Numbered from the stretch's first letter, positions 1 through 7,781 are shown. The stretch is 21,385 nt of DNA from a bacterium (GCA_016930435.1 JAFGGQ010000030.1:1-21385); one strand, 5' to 3'. Made by a program: numbers and translations. The notes: a model not told the origin generated them from the letters alone.

Positions 1-87
1 CTGGACTTGACATTTAATCCAACTATTGCATTTTTATATCGAAGGCAATTTCAACGGCTTTTATTACTATCCGGAGCGATTCCATGA
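1..87 (+). CDS. C-terminal end of an upstream CDS, cut by the window edge
   Basis: The frame starting at base 1 is open for 28 codons and stops at TGA 85-87. That stop overlaps the sulfotransferase start in an ATGA arrangement (ATG 84-86), which is typical of translationally coupled operon genes. The visible tail ends in RLLLLSGAIP and is too short to assign to a family. An open frame this short can arise by chance, so the overlap is the main support. Confidence 0.45.
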   Translation: MDLTFNPTIAFLYRRQFQRLLLLSGAIP

Positions 88-1229
88 AAATAAATGCCAG
101 GCTATATTTTAAAACAATTTATTACAGCTTTTTTAAATCACATCGTACCCCCGGGCGGCTGACCCCCAAAAGGTTCTTTATACTGTGCTTTATCTTTATT
201 TTTTACCCTTTCTGGCATTTCAGTATTCGCTTCGCATATTTTCTAGACAATCTATTTTACCCGGAATACCAGCACCAGGAGGTAAAACAGCCAATTTTCA
301 TAGTAGGCAATTTCCGGTCCGGAACCACACTCCTTCATCGACTCTTAGCTATGGATAACCAGTTCACTTGCCTTCAAAGCTGGGAGATCTATGTTGCTCC
401 TTCAATAGTCCAGCGCCATATAATTGGGCTGCTAATACGGCTTAACAAGTTACTGGGAAATCCTGCCCAGAAGATCATCCGGGGAGTTGAGAAAGCCCTT
501 TCAAAATACTCATATATGCACCCAACGGGGGTGAACCAGGTAGAAGAGGACAGCCAGGTCCTTTTCCATATATGGTCAACATACAATCTATTAGCCTTTT
601 TCCCATTTCCCGAATTGGTCCGAAATTATATCTACTATGATGATGAGATTCCCCAGGTAACACAATCCCGGGATATGGGTTATTATCAGGAAGTTATCAA
701 GCGCCATCTTTACTCTCATCAGGGGAAGAGGTACGTTTCCAAAAACCCCACCTATTCACCCAAGGTCAAGGCACTGCATAATCGCTTTCCCGATGCCAAG
801 TTTGTTAATATAGTACGGAATCCGCTAAGGGTAGTGCCTTCAACCATAAGTATGTTTGAAAACCATTGGAAAACCTATGGTAAACCGGAAAAAGAGTATT
901 CACTAAAGGATATTCTTATTGAACATTCCAGGCACTGGTACCTTTATCCTCACCAGTATTTAAAGAATTTGCCCCCTGAACAATATATCATGATCCGATA
1001 CCGGGATCTTATCCGAAATCCCCGGGACACCATAGAACGCATATACAACCAGTTTGGTTTGGAGATCACTGGGGATTATTCCCGTTCACTTGAACAGGAG
1101 GCCCTTAAAGCCAAGCAGTTCAAGAGTAGTCACCGTTATTCTCTGAAAAAAATGGGGTTGAATAAACGCCGATTGAGCCGGCAATTCGAATCGGCCCGAA
1201 AGCTCTACGGCTTGAAATTCAACGAGTAA
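84..1229 (+). CDS. Sulfotransferase family protein (PAPS-dependent)
   Basis: Predicted to transfer sulfate from PAPS to a hydroxyl or amine acceptor; the acceptor cannot be read from sequence. The 5'-phosphosulfate loop is GNFRSGTT at residues 75-82, and the 3'-phosphate-binding strand and helix are VRNPLRVVPS at 244-253 (R245, S253). A later YRDLIRNP (306-313) matches the conserved acidic motif before the C-terminal helix. The protein is 381 aa, within the usual range for the Sulfotransfer_3 type. A hydrophobic stretch at 31-48 suggests N-terminal membrane association. GGAG at 73-76 supports the ATG at 84. The start overlaps the stop of the cut-off upstream gene, so the pair is probably one operon. 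Bacterial members often modify lipids, glycans or exported sugars, but that role is inference here. Confidence 0.88.
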   Translation: MKINARLYFKTIYYSFFKSHRTPGRLTPKRFFILCFIFIFYPFWHFSIRFAYFLDNLFYPEYQHQEVKQPIFIVGNFRSGTTLLHRLLAMDNQFTCLQSWEIYVAPSIVQRHIIGLLIRLNKLLGNPAQKIIRGVEKALSKYSYMHPTGVNQVEEDSQVLFHIWSTYNLLAFFPFPELVRNYIYYDDEIPQVTQSRDMGYYQEVIKRHLYSHQGKRYVSKNPTYSPKVKALHNRFPDAKFVNIVRNPLRVVPSTISMFENHWKTYGKPEKEYSLKDILIEHSRHWYLYPHQYLKNLPPEQYIMIRYRDLIRNPRDTIERIYNQFGLEITGDYSRSLEQEALKAKQFKSSHRYSLKKMGLNKRRLSRQFESARKLYGLKFNE

Positions 1230-1230
1230 C

Positions 1231-1262
1231 ATACACAAAATATCTTGGTGTATCCTTTTTTT
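1231..1262 (+). terminator. Weak rho-independent terminator after the sulfotransferase
   Basis: ATACAC (1231-1236) pairs with GTGTAT (1248-1253) around an 11-nt loop, then CC and seven T (1256-1262). The stem is short and AU-rich, so strength is doubtful, but the position directly after the stop and the T-run fit. Confidence 0.4.
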
Positions 1263-1343
1263 GAAAGTTTAAACTGTCAGTATCAATTAAAAAAAATGAT
1301 GATATCAAAATGAATATTGGACGAGGGTCAGGTCAGAAAAGAG

Positions 1344-1372
1344 TTGTTTTTCAGGTAAATAATATATATATT
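1344..1372 (+). promoter_or_regulatory. Candidate sigma70-type promoter for the ktrA cluster
   Basis: TTGTTT (1344-1349) and TATATT (1367-1372) are separated by 17 nt and lie 21 nt before the start codon, just upstream of a strong Shine-Dalgarno AAGGAG (1381-1386). A perfect palindrome AGTTTAAACT (1266-1275) and a direct GGTCA repeat (about 1327-1336) lie further upstream and could be operator sites. Confidence 0.4.
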
Positions 1373-1393
1373 CGGGCTTAAAGGAGATCAATA

Positions 1394-2050
1394 ATGCAGT
1401 TTATAATTATCGGATTGGGCACCTTCGGGACCACTGTCGCTGAAACCCTTTACGGGGAAGGGCAACAGGTTTTAGTCCTGGATGTCAACCGTGAAAAAAT
1501 TGAAAACATCAAGAAGAAAGTCACGCAAGCGATGCAGATCGATGTAACTGACTATGAGAAGTTAGGCGAGTTAGGTTTGGAGGGTATCGACTGCGCCCTT
1601 GTAAATCTGGGGGAGCCCATGGAGGCCAGCATGCTGGCCACGATGTTTCTCAAGGAGATAGGGGTTAAGGATATCATAGTGAAGGCGATATCGGATGAGC
1701 ATGGAAAATTATTGAGGATGTTGGGAGCAACCCAGATCCTGTTTCCGGAAAAGGATATGGCCATTCGTCTGGGCAAAAGCCTTGCTTCCCCGGGCATAGT
1801 GGATCACATCAGCTTATCCCCCGATTATTGCATCGTGGAAGTGCAGTCCCCCGAGGCATTCTGGCATAAAACACTCGGGGAACTTAATATCCGAAGGGTA
1901 CACGGAGTTGATGTGATCGCCCTGAAAAGGCGAAATAACGGTGAAGACAGGATGATTATGATCCCCTCTGCCAATGATATCATTGAGGAGAGCGACAATT
2001 TGCTTCTGCTGGGGGAAACACTGAAGATCGAACAGTTAAAGAAGCTTTAG
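1394..2050 (+). CDS. ktrA: KtrA/TrkA-family potassium uptake regulatory protein (RCK domains)
   Basis: Cytoplasmic nucleotide-binding subunit that gates a Ktr/Trk-type K+ channel. The N-terminal RCK_N Rossmann fold starts with GLGTFG at residues 7-12, with an acidic residue (D30) at the end of strand 2 as in NAD(H)/ATP-binding RCK domains. The segment from about residue 134 matches the RCK_C (TrkA-C) ligand domain. At 218 aa it has the single-RCK length of KtrA/KtrC rather than the double-length TrkA. AAGGAG at 1381-1386, seven bases before the ATG, supports the start. No channel subunit (KtrB/TrkH) is in the window; the partner would be upstream elsewhere or unlinked. The next gene starts two bases after the stop. 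Confidence 0.88.
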   Translation: MQFIIIGLGTFGTTVAETLYGEGQQVLVLDVNREKIENIKKKVTQAMQIDVTDYEKLGELGLEGIDCALVNLGEPMEASMLATMFLKEIGVKDIIVKAISDEHGKLLRMLGATQILFPEKDMAIRLGKSLASPGIVDHISLSPDYCIVEVQSPEAFWHKTLGELNIRRVHGVDVIALKRRNNGEDRMIMIPSANDIIEESDNLLLLGETLKIEQLKKL

Positions 2051-2052
2051 CG

Positions 2053-2316
2053 ATGATTTTTTCTTCGATAAATTTTCAGATAGTTGACCCGAGGGTGAAA
2101 GAGTACTCTGGTAGCCGATGGGGGGAGAAGCCCCGGTTCATTAAACACAAGGGTAGCCTTATCCCGGTGACCCAAATCATCCGTGAGGAGCTAATTTGGG
2201 ATAGTATTTCAAAGAATACCCTCCGGTGTTTTTGGGTAAGCACCCCGAAAGGCGGGTTTAAGCTGTTTTATGATCTCCAAAAACAAAACTGGGAGATTGA
2301 ATATGTATCTGGGTGA
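2053..2316 (+). CDS. Conserved-looking small protein of unknown function
   Basis: An 87-aa soluble protein, rich in aromatic and basic residues, with no signal peptide or membrane segment. Features are a KPRFIKHKG-type strand, a helix-like VTQIIREELIW, and a C-terminal beta hairpin with W-S-T-P-K-G-G and L-F-Y-D. This plan faintly recalls small DUF6504-like proteins, but I would not assign it. The start lies two bases after the ktrA stop, and the 3' end overlaps the PP-loop gene by 14 bases, so it is translated within this operon. The tight packing on both sides is the best evidence that it is real. Confidence 0.62.
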   Translation: MIFSSINFQIVDPRVKEYSGSRWGEKPRFIKHKGSLIPVTQIIREELIWDSISKNTLRCFWVSTPKGGFKLFYDLQKQNWEIEYVSG

Positions 2317-3319
2317 ACGTTTTGATTTAGTTGCCTTGTATTCAGGGGGTTTAGATAGTGTTTTAGCCGTAAAAGTGATTGCCCAGCAGGGGAAGAAAAT
2401 TTTAGCTGTTAAATTCAAACACCCTTTCAACAGGGGGGTTTGGGAGAATAAATTCCGTGAATACCTCGATGACGAAATGTGTTCGCTGGTTTGGGAAATC
2501 CCAATCGGCCCGGAGTTTATGGAAATAATAATGCATCCCCGTTATGGATATGGCAGGAACTATAATCCCTGTATTGACTGCAAGATATTTATGTATCGGA
2601 AGGCCGCCTGGATAGCCCAGCAGGTTGGAGCTCAAGGGATTTTAACCGGGGAGGTTGTGGGTCAGCGACCCATGTCCCAGACAAAGGATACCCTGGCTTT
2701 AATGGAGCGTGAGTCATTTCTGAAGGGATTGGTATTAAGGCCACTGACCGCCAAAAACCTACCTCCTACCACGTTGGAGGAGTCCGGTTTCGTTGACCGA
2801 AACAGCCTTTATGATTTTTCGGGAAGGGGCCGGGTACCCCAATTCGTATTGGCGGAGAAATTCGGGGTTACCCGCTATAGCGCACCCGCCGGCGGATGCC
2901 TGTTGACCGACCCCGGTTATAGCTACCGCCTGAACGAAGCGATAGGACATGGTAGCCTGAATATCCGGGGGGCGCAGTTGTTAAAACTGGGCCGACATTT
3001 CCGTTTACCCTCAGGCGGAAAAGTAGTAGTGGGAAGGTTCGACGAGGAAAATGCACAACTATTAGACTTCGCAGGTAACCGCTACCCGGTTTTAGAGGAT
3101 GCCTATAAGGCAGGCCCGGCCGCTATTCTCCTGGGAGAACCCACTTCTTCTAACCTGAAAACGTCAGCCCGAATCGTTACCCGCTATTCGAAAAGCCAAC
3201 AGGACCCTGAGGCTACCGTAAAATACCGGATACCCGGAGATGAAAATGAGAAGCTGATCGCGGTGACCCCGGGCAGCGAAGAATTCGTCCGAAAGTTCAT
3301 GATCGCGGCTGATGATTAA
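2303..3319 (+). CDS. PP-loop ATPase, MnmA/ThiI-like tRNA thiouridylase-type protein
   Basis: Likely adenylates a tRNA uridine and exchanges oxygen for sulfur. The PP-loop SGGLDS is at residues 14-19. NPCIDCK (88-94; C90, C93) lines up with the NP-x-x-x-C motif of MnmA, and AGGCLLTD (196-203; C199) with the second catalytic cysteine region (SxGxCF) of MnmA. LTGEVVGQRPMSQTKD (114-129) matches the adenylation-domain loop. The C-terminal part (about 225-338), with HFRLPSGGKVVVGR, is a separate domain I cannot name. The frame extends upstream to 2270, but ATG 2303 has GGGAG at 2291-2295 and puts the PP-loop at the usual distance, giving 338 aa. Such stand-alone MnmA-like proteins are often labelled ThiI or 2-thiouridylase; the modified position is uncertain. 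Confidence 0.8.
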   Translation: MYLGERFDLVALYSGGLDSVLAVKVIAQQGKKILAVKFKHPFNRGVWENKFREYLDDEMCSLVWEIPIGPEFMEIIMHPRYGYGRNYNPCIDCKIFMYRKAAWIAQQVGAQGILTGEVVGQRPMSQTKDTLALMERESFLKGLVLRPLTAKNLPPTTLEESGFVDRNSLYDFSGRGRVPQFVLAEKFGVTRYSAPAGGCLLTDPGYSYRLNEAIGHGSLNIRGAQLLKLGRHFRLPSGGKVVVGRFDEENAQLLDFAGNRYPVLEDAYKAGPAAILLGEPTSSNLKTSARIVTRYSKSQQDPEATVKYRIPGDENEKLIAVTPGSEEFVRKFMIAADD

Positions 3320-3402
3320 AAATCCCCGACCCTCATCCCCCTTAGATAACTATTGTAATACGATGGTCTTTTAATTCCCGGTACAACTACCACCCAATAT
3401 TA

Positions 3403-4272
3403 TTACTCAGCGGTTTCGCAACTCTTTGATTTGCCCGTTTTAAAATAGCACTTAAAATAGTTCAAATGCCAGACCAGATGGAATATAGCGATTGCAAACA
3501 TCGCGATCCCCACCTCTACATGCCAGAACAGCATATTGAATTTTGTATTCGTCAATATGCCGAAATTGACCTGGAGGATCAGTAATATCCCTAATATACT
3601 CATAAAAAGAAAGGTCAGTAACAACAGTAAATTCCATATTTTCCGATGGGTAGCTTTCCTGTAAACCCCCTTTCTGGAGAGAATATAGCTTAAAAAATAG
3701 AGCAACATAAGCCCCAGAAGGATAGGGAGTAAGTGGTACTCACTCTTTCCTCGCTTGCGTTTTAATGATGAATTTGGACCAGCCTTCAACTCATTTCGTG
3801 AATTTGGTCCCGCTCCTTCTTTTAATCCCGTTTGAGCTTGTTCCCGTAACCCTCCTGCCTTCCCCTGAGATAGGTTAATGACCGGAGCCTCATATATAGG
3901 GATATTTTGAATTTTGGAATTTGGGGAAATGCCGGATGCCGGCTCCGGATCGGCGATGGGGGTAATTATTTCCGGAGGTACCGGCGCAGGATGACCGATC
4001 CCATCTTTACCCGCATTTACGGACTCGCGTTGATATACCCCTTCATCCTCTGAAAGCTGGGCAACCTCCGAAATCCCCTCAGGGATACCCGGGTCCGGTT
4101 GAGAGTGATCACAAATACCATCATTATTAACATCCACGAACAATGGGCATTTGATATCACACTCGGTTTTCCCCAGGGGACAATCTGACCACCCAAAGAC
4201 ACTTAAGGGCACAAAAATGATTATAAACAGGTTCAGTAAATACTTTTTTATTATTTTAATCTCACTGTTCAT
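3403..4272 (-). CDS. Exported/membrane protein with Cys-rich calcium-loop-like motif and C-terminal DUF4405-like membrane domain
   Basis: 289 aa from ATG 4272, chosen because it places a typical signal sequence (residues 5-27) at the N-terminus; the frame continues upstream to a TTG at 4371 without obvious support. After the signal come four cysteines (C31, C38, C42, C54) and an EF-hand-like acidic loop DVNNDGICDHSQ (47-58). A long Pro/Gly/Ser-rich linker follows (about 60-175), then three membrane helices (181-198, 212-237, 248-270). The last carries histidines H251, H265 and H269 in a pattern like the cytochrome-b-like DUF4405 fold, so heme or another redox cofactor is possible. The CP...C...C...DGxCDHSQ motif resembles segments attached to membrane 4Fe-4S proteins. 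The function is unknown, and the gene stands alone on the minus strand. Confidence 0.72.
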   Translation of the reverse strand: MNSEIKIIKKYLLNLFIIIFVPLSVFGWSDCPLGKTECDIKCPLFVDVNNDGICDHSQPDPGIPEGISEVAQLSEDEGVYQRESVNAGKDGIGHPAPVPPEIITPIADPEPASGISPNSKIQNIPIYEAPVINLSQGKAGGLREQAQTGLKEGAGPNSRNELKAGPNSSLKRKRGKSEYHLLPILLGLMLLYFLSYILSRKGVYRKATHRKIWNLLLLLTFLFMSILGILLILQVNFGILTNTKFNMLFWHVEVGIAMFAIAIFHLVWHLNYFKCYFKTGKSKSCETAE

Positions 4273-4419
4273 TTTGGTATTGGTTAAAAATTCTATAATA
4301 AAATAGCATATTTTTTTAAAAAAGCAAGGTAAATTAGCGACCATTTTATTGATCAAACCAGTTAAAAGCAAATAATACTACTTATTTTGGATTGATTAAG
4401 ATGAATCCTCAAACTTCTT

Positions 4420-4451
4420 GACTTAATCTGAATTCACCGTAATTTTAAGTC
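4420..4451. promoter_or_regulatory. Inverted repeat, possible operator upstream of the AAA ATPase gene
   Basis: GACTTAA (4420-4426) and TTAAGTC (4445-4451) form perfect 7-nt arms around an 18-nt spacer. A TTGACT -35-like box (4418-4423) overlaps the left arm. A second perfect palindrome, TGATATATCA (4459-4468), lies just before the start codon. The placement suits a regulator site, but AT-rich palindromes also arise by chance. Confidence 0.3.
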
Positions 4452-4476
4452 GAATTACTGATATATCAAGGCGGTT

Positions 4477-5958
4477 ATGAGCGATCCTATTGAAGATATT
4501 AAAACCCTGGTCAAGTGCCGCTATCCCCTAATCGGCATCCAATCCTGGGAAGAAGAGCGCATTGAATACTTGCTTCAGCAGGTCTCCTTACTGGTGAATA
4601 TACCCCTTTTTGTGTGGACTTCCACAAGGGGTCTTGCCAGGTACGGAAAATCCGAGGGGATGTATAACTCCCTGGAACCCATGCAGGTACTCAATATCGT
4701 TCATAATGGAATGGAGGCTATTTATCTGCTTAAAGACTTCCACCACTATCTTCAGGATAAGTTAATATCGAGAAAGCTGAGGGATCTCTGTACTATTTTC
4801 CATAGTAGTTTTAAATCCATCGTTATTTCGTCCCCAAACATAGAGGTTCCCCTCGAACTGAAAAAGGATTTTGTGCTCTATGATCTTCAGCTTCCGAACC
4901 AGGATGAAATCTACCGAGTAATGATGGAAACGATGAACCGGATCGCTAAACAGGTCAACTTCCGGTTGAAATTACCCCGTGAGGATCTTCTGAGACTGGC
5001 CAGGGAAATGACCGGGTTGACCCAGCGTGAAGTGGAACGGGTGATCTCCCGGGCAATCCTGAGCAACAACATGCTCAGCGAGAAGGATATCGGTCAGATT
5101 TTGGAGTTTAAAAAGAATATTGTGGAGGAGGGAGGGATACTGGAGTACTATCATGATCCCATCGAGTTCCCCTATATCGGGGGTTTTAAAAGGTTCAAGG
5201 TTTGGCTATCCAGGCGCAAAGGAGCCTTCTCCGGGAAGGCCCGGGAACATGGACTACAATTCCCCAGGGGAGTACTGCTGTTAGGGGTGCCAGGCTGCGG
5301 TAAAAGCCTCTGCTCGAGAATCATTGCAAAGTACTGGGGATTGCCACTGCTGAAGTTGGATCCCGCCGGGCTCTATGATAAATACATCGGGGAAACCGAA
5401 AAAAACCTCAGGGCAGTGATCAAACTCTCGGAGGCTATGGCTCCGGCTGTACTCTGGATTGACGAGATCGAAAAGGGCTTCTCCTTAACCGGAAGCAGTG
5501 ATCCCGATGGGGGCCTGTCCAAGCGCATACTGGGGACTTTTTTGAATTGGATGCAGGAGAAAAAGAAGCCGGTATTCATTGTCGCAACATCCAATGACGT
5601 TTCCCTGCTCCCACCGGAATTTCTGCGAAAGGGCCGCTTCGACGAGATTTTTTTTGTGGACTTACCCAGGGCTGAAGAGCGCCTGGAAATATTTAAGATA
5701 TTGCTGACCAAACATAAACAGAAACCCGCCGAATTTGATTTGCCTTTACTGGTGGCTAATTCAGAGGGATTCAGCGGTGCGGAGATCGAACAGGCTATTA
5801 CCTCCGCCCTCTACAGCGCCTTTTCAGGGGCCGGAAAGGTAACCACCAAATTGATACTCGAAGAGTTAGAGCAGACTCATCCACTCTCCGAAACCAGGCG
5901 CGAAGATATTGAAGAACTACGGGAATGGGCCCGTGAACGTGCCGTAATGGTCAGTTAG
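4477..5958 (+). CDS. Ycf46-like AAA+ ATPase
   Basis: A 493-aa soluble ATPase. The N-terminal half (about 1-225) is the family-specific domain, with a degenerate P-loop-like fold. The AAA module has Walker A GVPGCGKS (270-277), Walker B VLWIDE (325-330), sensor-1 N373, arginine-finger region RKGRFDE (384-390) and sensor-2 GFSGAEIEQA (431-440). The run from Walker B through the arginine fingers closely matches cyanobacterial/plastid Ycf46, as does the overall length. The molecular role of Ycf46 proteins is poorly known; in cyanobacteria they have been linked to CO2 use. Start ATG 4477 has AAGG at 4468-4471. The GlmU-like gene follows after 23 nt, suggesting an operon. Confidence 0.87.
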   Translation: MSDPIEDIKTLVKCRYPLIGIQSWEEERIEYLLQQVSLLVNIPLFVWTSTRGLARYGKSEGMYNSLEPMQVLNIVHNGMEAIYLLKDFHHYLQDKLISRKLRDLCTIFHSSFKSIVISSPNIEVPLELKKDFVLYDLQLPNQDEIYRVMMETMNRIAKQVNFRLKLPREDLLRLAREMTGLTQREVERVISRAILSNNMLSEKDIGQILEFKKNIVEEGGILEYYHDPIEFPYIGGFKRFKVWLSRRKGAFSGKAREHGLQFPRGVLLLGVPGCGKSLCSRIIAKYWGLPLLKLDPAGLYDKYIGETEKNLRAVIKLSEAMAPAVLWIDEIEKGFSLTGSSDPDGGLSKRILGTFLNWMQEKKKPVFIVATSNDVSLLPPEFLRKGRFDEIFFVDLPRAEERLEIFKILLTKHKQKPAEFDLPLLVANSEGFSGAEIEQAITSALYSAFSGAGKVTTKLILEELEQTHPLSETRREDIEELREWARERAVMVS

Positions 5959-5981
5959 GATTACTAAAGAAGGGGAAGAAA

Positions 5982-7280
5982 GTGGGCAATATCATTATTT
6001 TTGAGACCGAAAGCTGGAAAAACTTTTTGCCATTGAGCTTGTCCCATCCCGTGTTCGAGATGAGGGTAGGGCGAAATAGCAACCTGGAACGTATAACTAA
6101 CTTTACCCGGGGGAACTTTTTGGGATTGATTACCCGGCCCTCGATGGAAGGGGTGAGCAGGGAAAACCACCTTTTACCTGTCAATCAGGATCTGGTTAAC
6201 CATTTCAAGGATCGCCCCCCGGAAGGTAAGACCATTTTTCTTAACGGACGAATTCCACTGAACCATGAAACCTTAAATAATATCTTGAGCTTCGGAGACA
6301 ATGCATTGTTCAGATCAGATGGCGATATAATAGGTTTTATCTGCAATGAGAACCCACTTGCGCCTGTGGAAATGCTTCTCGGCATACCTGAAGAAGAAAG
6401 AATAATAGAGTATTTGACTCACAATCATCAGGAATACCGGCTTATGCTCAATCCTGCTGATTATTTATGGGATTACGTAAATCAGAATCCGGATTTTATC
6501 CAGGCAGACTTTCGGGGTCCTCAGTATTCCCAGCACAGCGGGAAGGTTGGCGAGGGCGTGTACTATTATAATAAGGACTTTATTAACATAGGGATCAATG
6601 CTGAGGTTGATGCAAGTGTGGTTCTTGATGCAAGGAAGGGTCCGATTTTTATTGAGAGTGGTGCCCATATCCATTCCCATTCGGTTATCCTGGGTCCGGC
6701 AGTGATTGGTGAGAAATCCGAATTAATGCCCGGCACACGCCTCCGTGAAGGTTGCTCTATAGGCCCACAATGCAGGGTCGGAGGAGAAGTGGAGGAGTCC
6801 ATCTTTATGGGCTATTCCAATAAATACCACGAGGGATTCCTTGGCCATTCTTACCTTGGTGAATGGGTTAACCTGGGGGCTCTGACCACTAATTCCGACC
6901 TTAAAAACAATTATGGCGAGATCAAGGTATCACCGGATGGAGTCAACCTGGTATCCACGGGCTCAAATAAGGTAGGAGTGTTCATAGGCGACCATAGCAA
7001 GCTTGGAATTGGCAGTCTTATAAACTCAGGGGCAATTATAGGATTTTGCGTTAATTTTTATGGGGGTGGTCTGGCTCCCAAATACCTCCCATCATTCAGC
7101 TGGGGGGACCATAAGTTCATGCAATATGATCTGGACAAAGCCTTAAAAACCGCCAGGGCAGTGATGGCACGGAGGGGAAAATTGCTTACCCCCGAATACC
7201 TGAAGTTATTCAAAAGCGTGTTTGAAGAAACCCGGAAAGACCGCGAACTCTTTATGCCGTCTTTTTCCGGGCAAAGCTGA
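5982..7280 (+). CDS. Alternative GlmU-type sugar nucleotidyltransferase/acetyltransferase
   Basis: 432 aa, starting at GTG 5982 behind AGGGGAAG (5971-5978). It matches the Bacteroidetes-type two-domain protein annotated as UDP-N-acetylglucosamine diphosphorylase/glucosamine-1-phosphate acetyltransferase (TIGR03991-like). The N-terminus has LPLSLSHPVFEMRVG (16-30), the family's signature in place of the classical GlmU GxGTxM loop. The C-terminal half is a left-handed beta helix of hexapeptide repeats (about 200-360). Its conserved core is GHSYLGEWVNLGALTTNSD (288-306), the counterpart of the GlmU acetyltransferase active site, with H289 as likely catalytic base. The probable product is UDP-GlcNAc or a related UDP-sugar for cell-wall and LPS synthesis. 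No classical GlmU is present here, and substrate specificity is not certain. Confidence 0.85.
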   Translation: MGNIIIFETESWKNFLPLSLSHPVFEMRVGRNSNLERITNFTRGNFLGLITRPSMEGVSRENHLLPVNQDLVNHFKDRPPEGKTIFLNGRIPLNHETLNNILSFGDNALFRSDGDIIGFICNENPLAPVEMLLGIPEEERIIEYLTHNHQEYRLMLNPADYLWDYVNQNPDFIQADFRGPQYSQHSGKVGEGVYYYNKDFINIGINAEVDASVVLDARKGPIFIESGAHIHSHSVILGPAVIGEKSELMPGTRLREGCSIGPQCRVGGEVEESIFMGYSNKYHEGFLGHSYLGEWVNLGALTTNSDLKNNYGEIKVSPDGVNLVSTGSNKVGVFIGDHSKLGIGSLINSGAIIGFCVNFYGGGLAPKYLPSFSWGDHKFMQYDLDKALKTARAVMARRGKLLTPEYLKLFKSVFEETRKDRELFMPSFSGQS

Positions 7281-7306
7281 CAGGAACGATTCAATCCTGA
7301 CTTTTT
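7281..7306 (+). terminator. Weak hairpin after the GlmU-like gene
   Basis: CAGGA (7281-7285) pairs with TCCTG (7295-7299) around a 9-nt loop and is followed by a run of five T. The 5-bp stem is short, so it is at best an attenuating or weak terminator before the lipoprotein gene. Confidence 0.3.
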
Positions 7307-7358
7307 AGGCTAAAGGATTATGTTAAAAAATATAGCGGTTAAATAATATGTCTTTATT

Positions 7359-7772
7359 ATGAAAAGTTTCCAGATGAAACTAACATTAAAGATCTCCATT
7401 GTCGTCACCGGACTCATCCTTATTGCTATGCTGACGGGATGCGGTCAAACATACCACGGGCAGTATATAACCACCGTTATTGATGAAGAACCTATGGACG
7501 AATTTAAGGTAGGCGATTATGTGGTTTTGGCCATTACAAACGAGGCAAAACGATCCAGGGAGAGCTGGTTTTACAAATTCTATCTGTACCGAAACGGTGA
7601 TAAAGTGAGAGAATTCAGGCTTGTAGCCCGAATCGTCCGGCAACGCTCATTTTTCCTTCAGGAGATATTCGAGGGAGAAGTAGCAAACCATGCCCACTTC
7701 GCTACCGAACCCAGCTACGATGTTGTTAAAGAACGCCTGATATTCATCATCAGGGGGGAGTCGCAAAAATAA
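7359..7772 (+). CDS. Small predicted lipoprotein, function unknown
   Basis: 137 aa with a classical lipoprotein signal: basic start, hydrophobic core (about 9-24) and lipobox LTGC with Cys28. The mature part is about 110 aa, with alternating charged and aromatic strands (VGDYVVLAI, WFYKFYLYRNGDKVREFRLVARIV), suggesting a small beta-rich domain. No known family was recognised. ATG 7359 lacks a Shine-Dalgarno; an internal ATG at 7374 would still give a complete signal peptide. It follows the GlmU-like gene after 78 nt on the same strand and ends only 9 nt from the end of the convergent M23 gene. It may have its own promoter in the AT-rich gap. Confidence 0.68.
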   Translation: MKSFQMKLTLKISIVVTGLILIAMLTGCGQTYHGQYITTVIDEEPMDEFKVGDYVVLAITNEAKRSRESWFYKFYLYRNGDKVREFRLVARIVRQRSFFLQEIFEGEVANHAHFATEPSYDVVKERLIFIIRGESQK

Positions 7773-7781
7773 CAGTTGATT

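Noticed and set aside
7-40. TTGACA at 7-12 as a promoter for the sulfotransferase
   Set aside because: The nearest TATATC is 22 nt away, outside normal spacing, and the region appears to be coding.
2270-2302. Upstream extension of the PP-loop protein to ATG 2270
   Set aside because: ATG 2303 has a GGGAG ribosome site and gives the normal distance to SGGLDS; the extension would add 11 residues inside the upstream gene.
4312-4340. Possible third copy of the 62-nt repeat core
   Set aside because: Similarity to the TAAAAAACAGGCAAAA core needs two gaps and does not extend to either side; explained by A-rich composition.
4273-4371. N-terminal extension of the Cys-rich membrane protein to TTG 4371
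   Set aside because: It would place 33 residues before a standard signal sequence, in very AT-rich DNA without a ribosome site.
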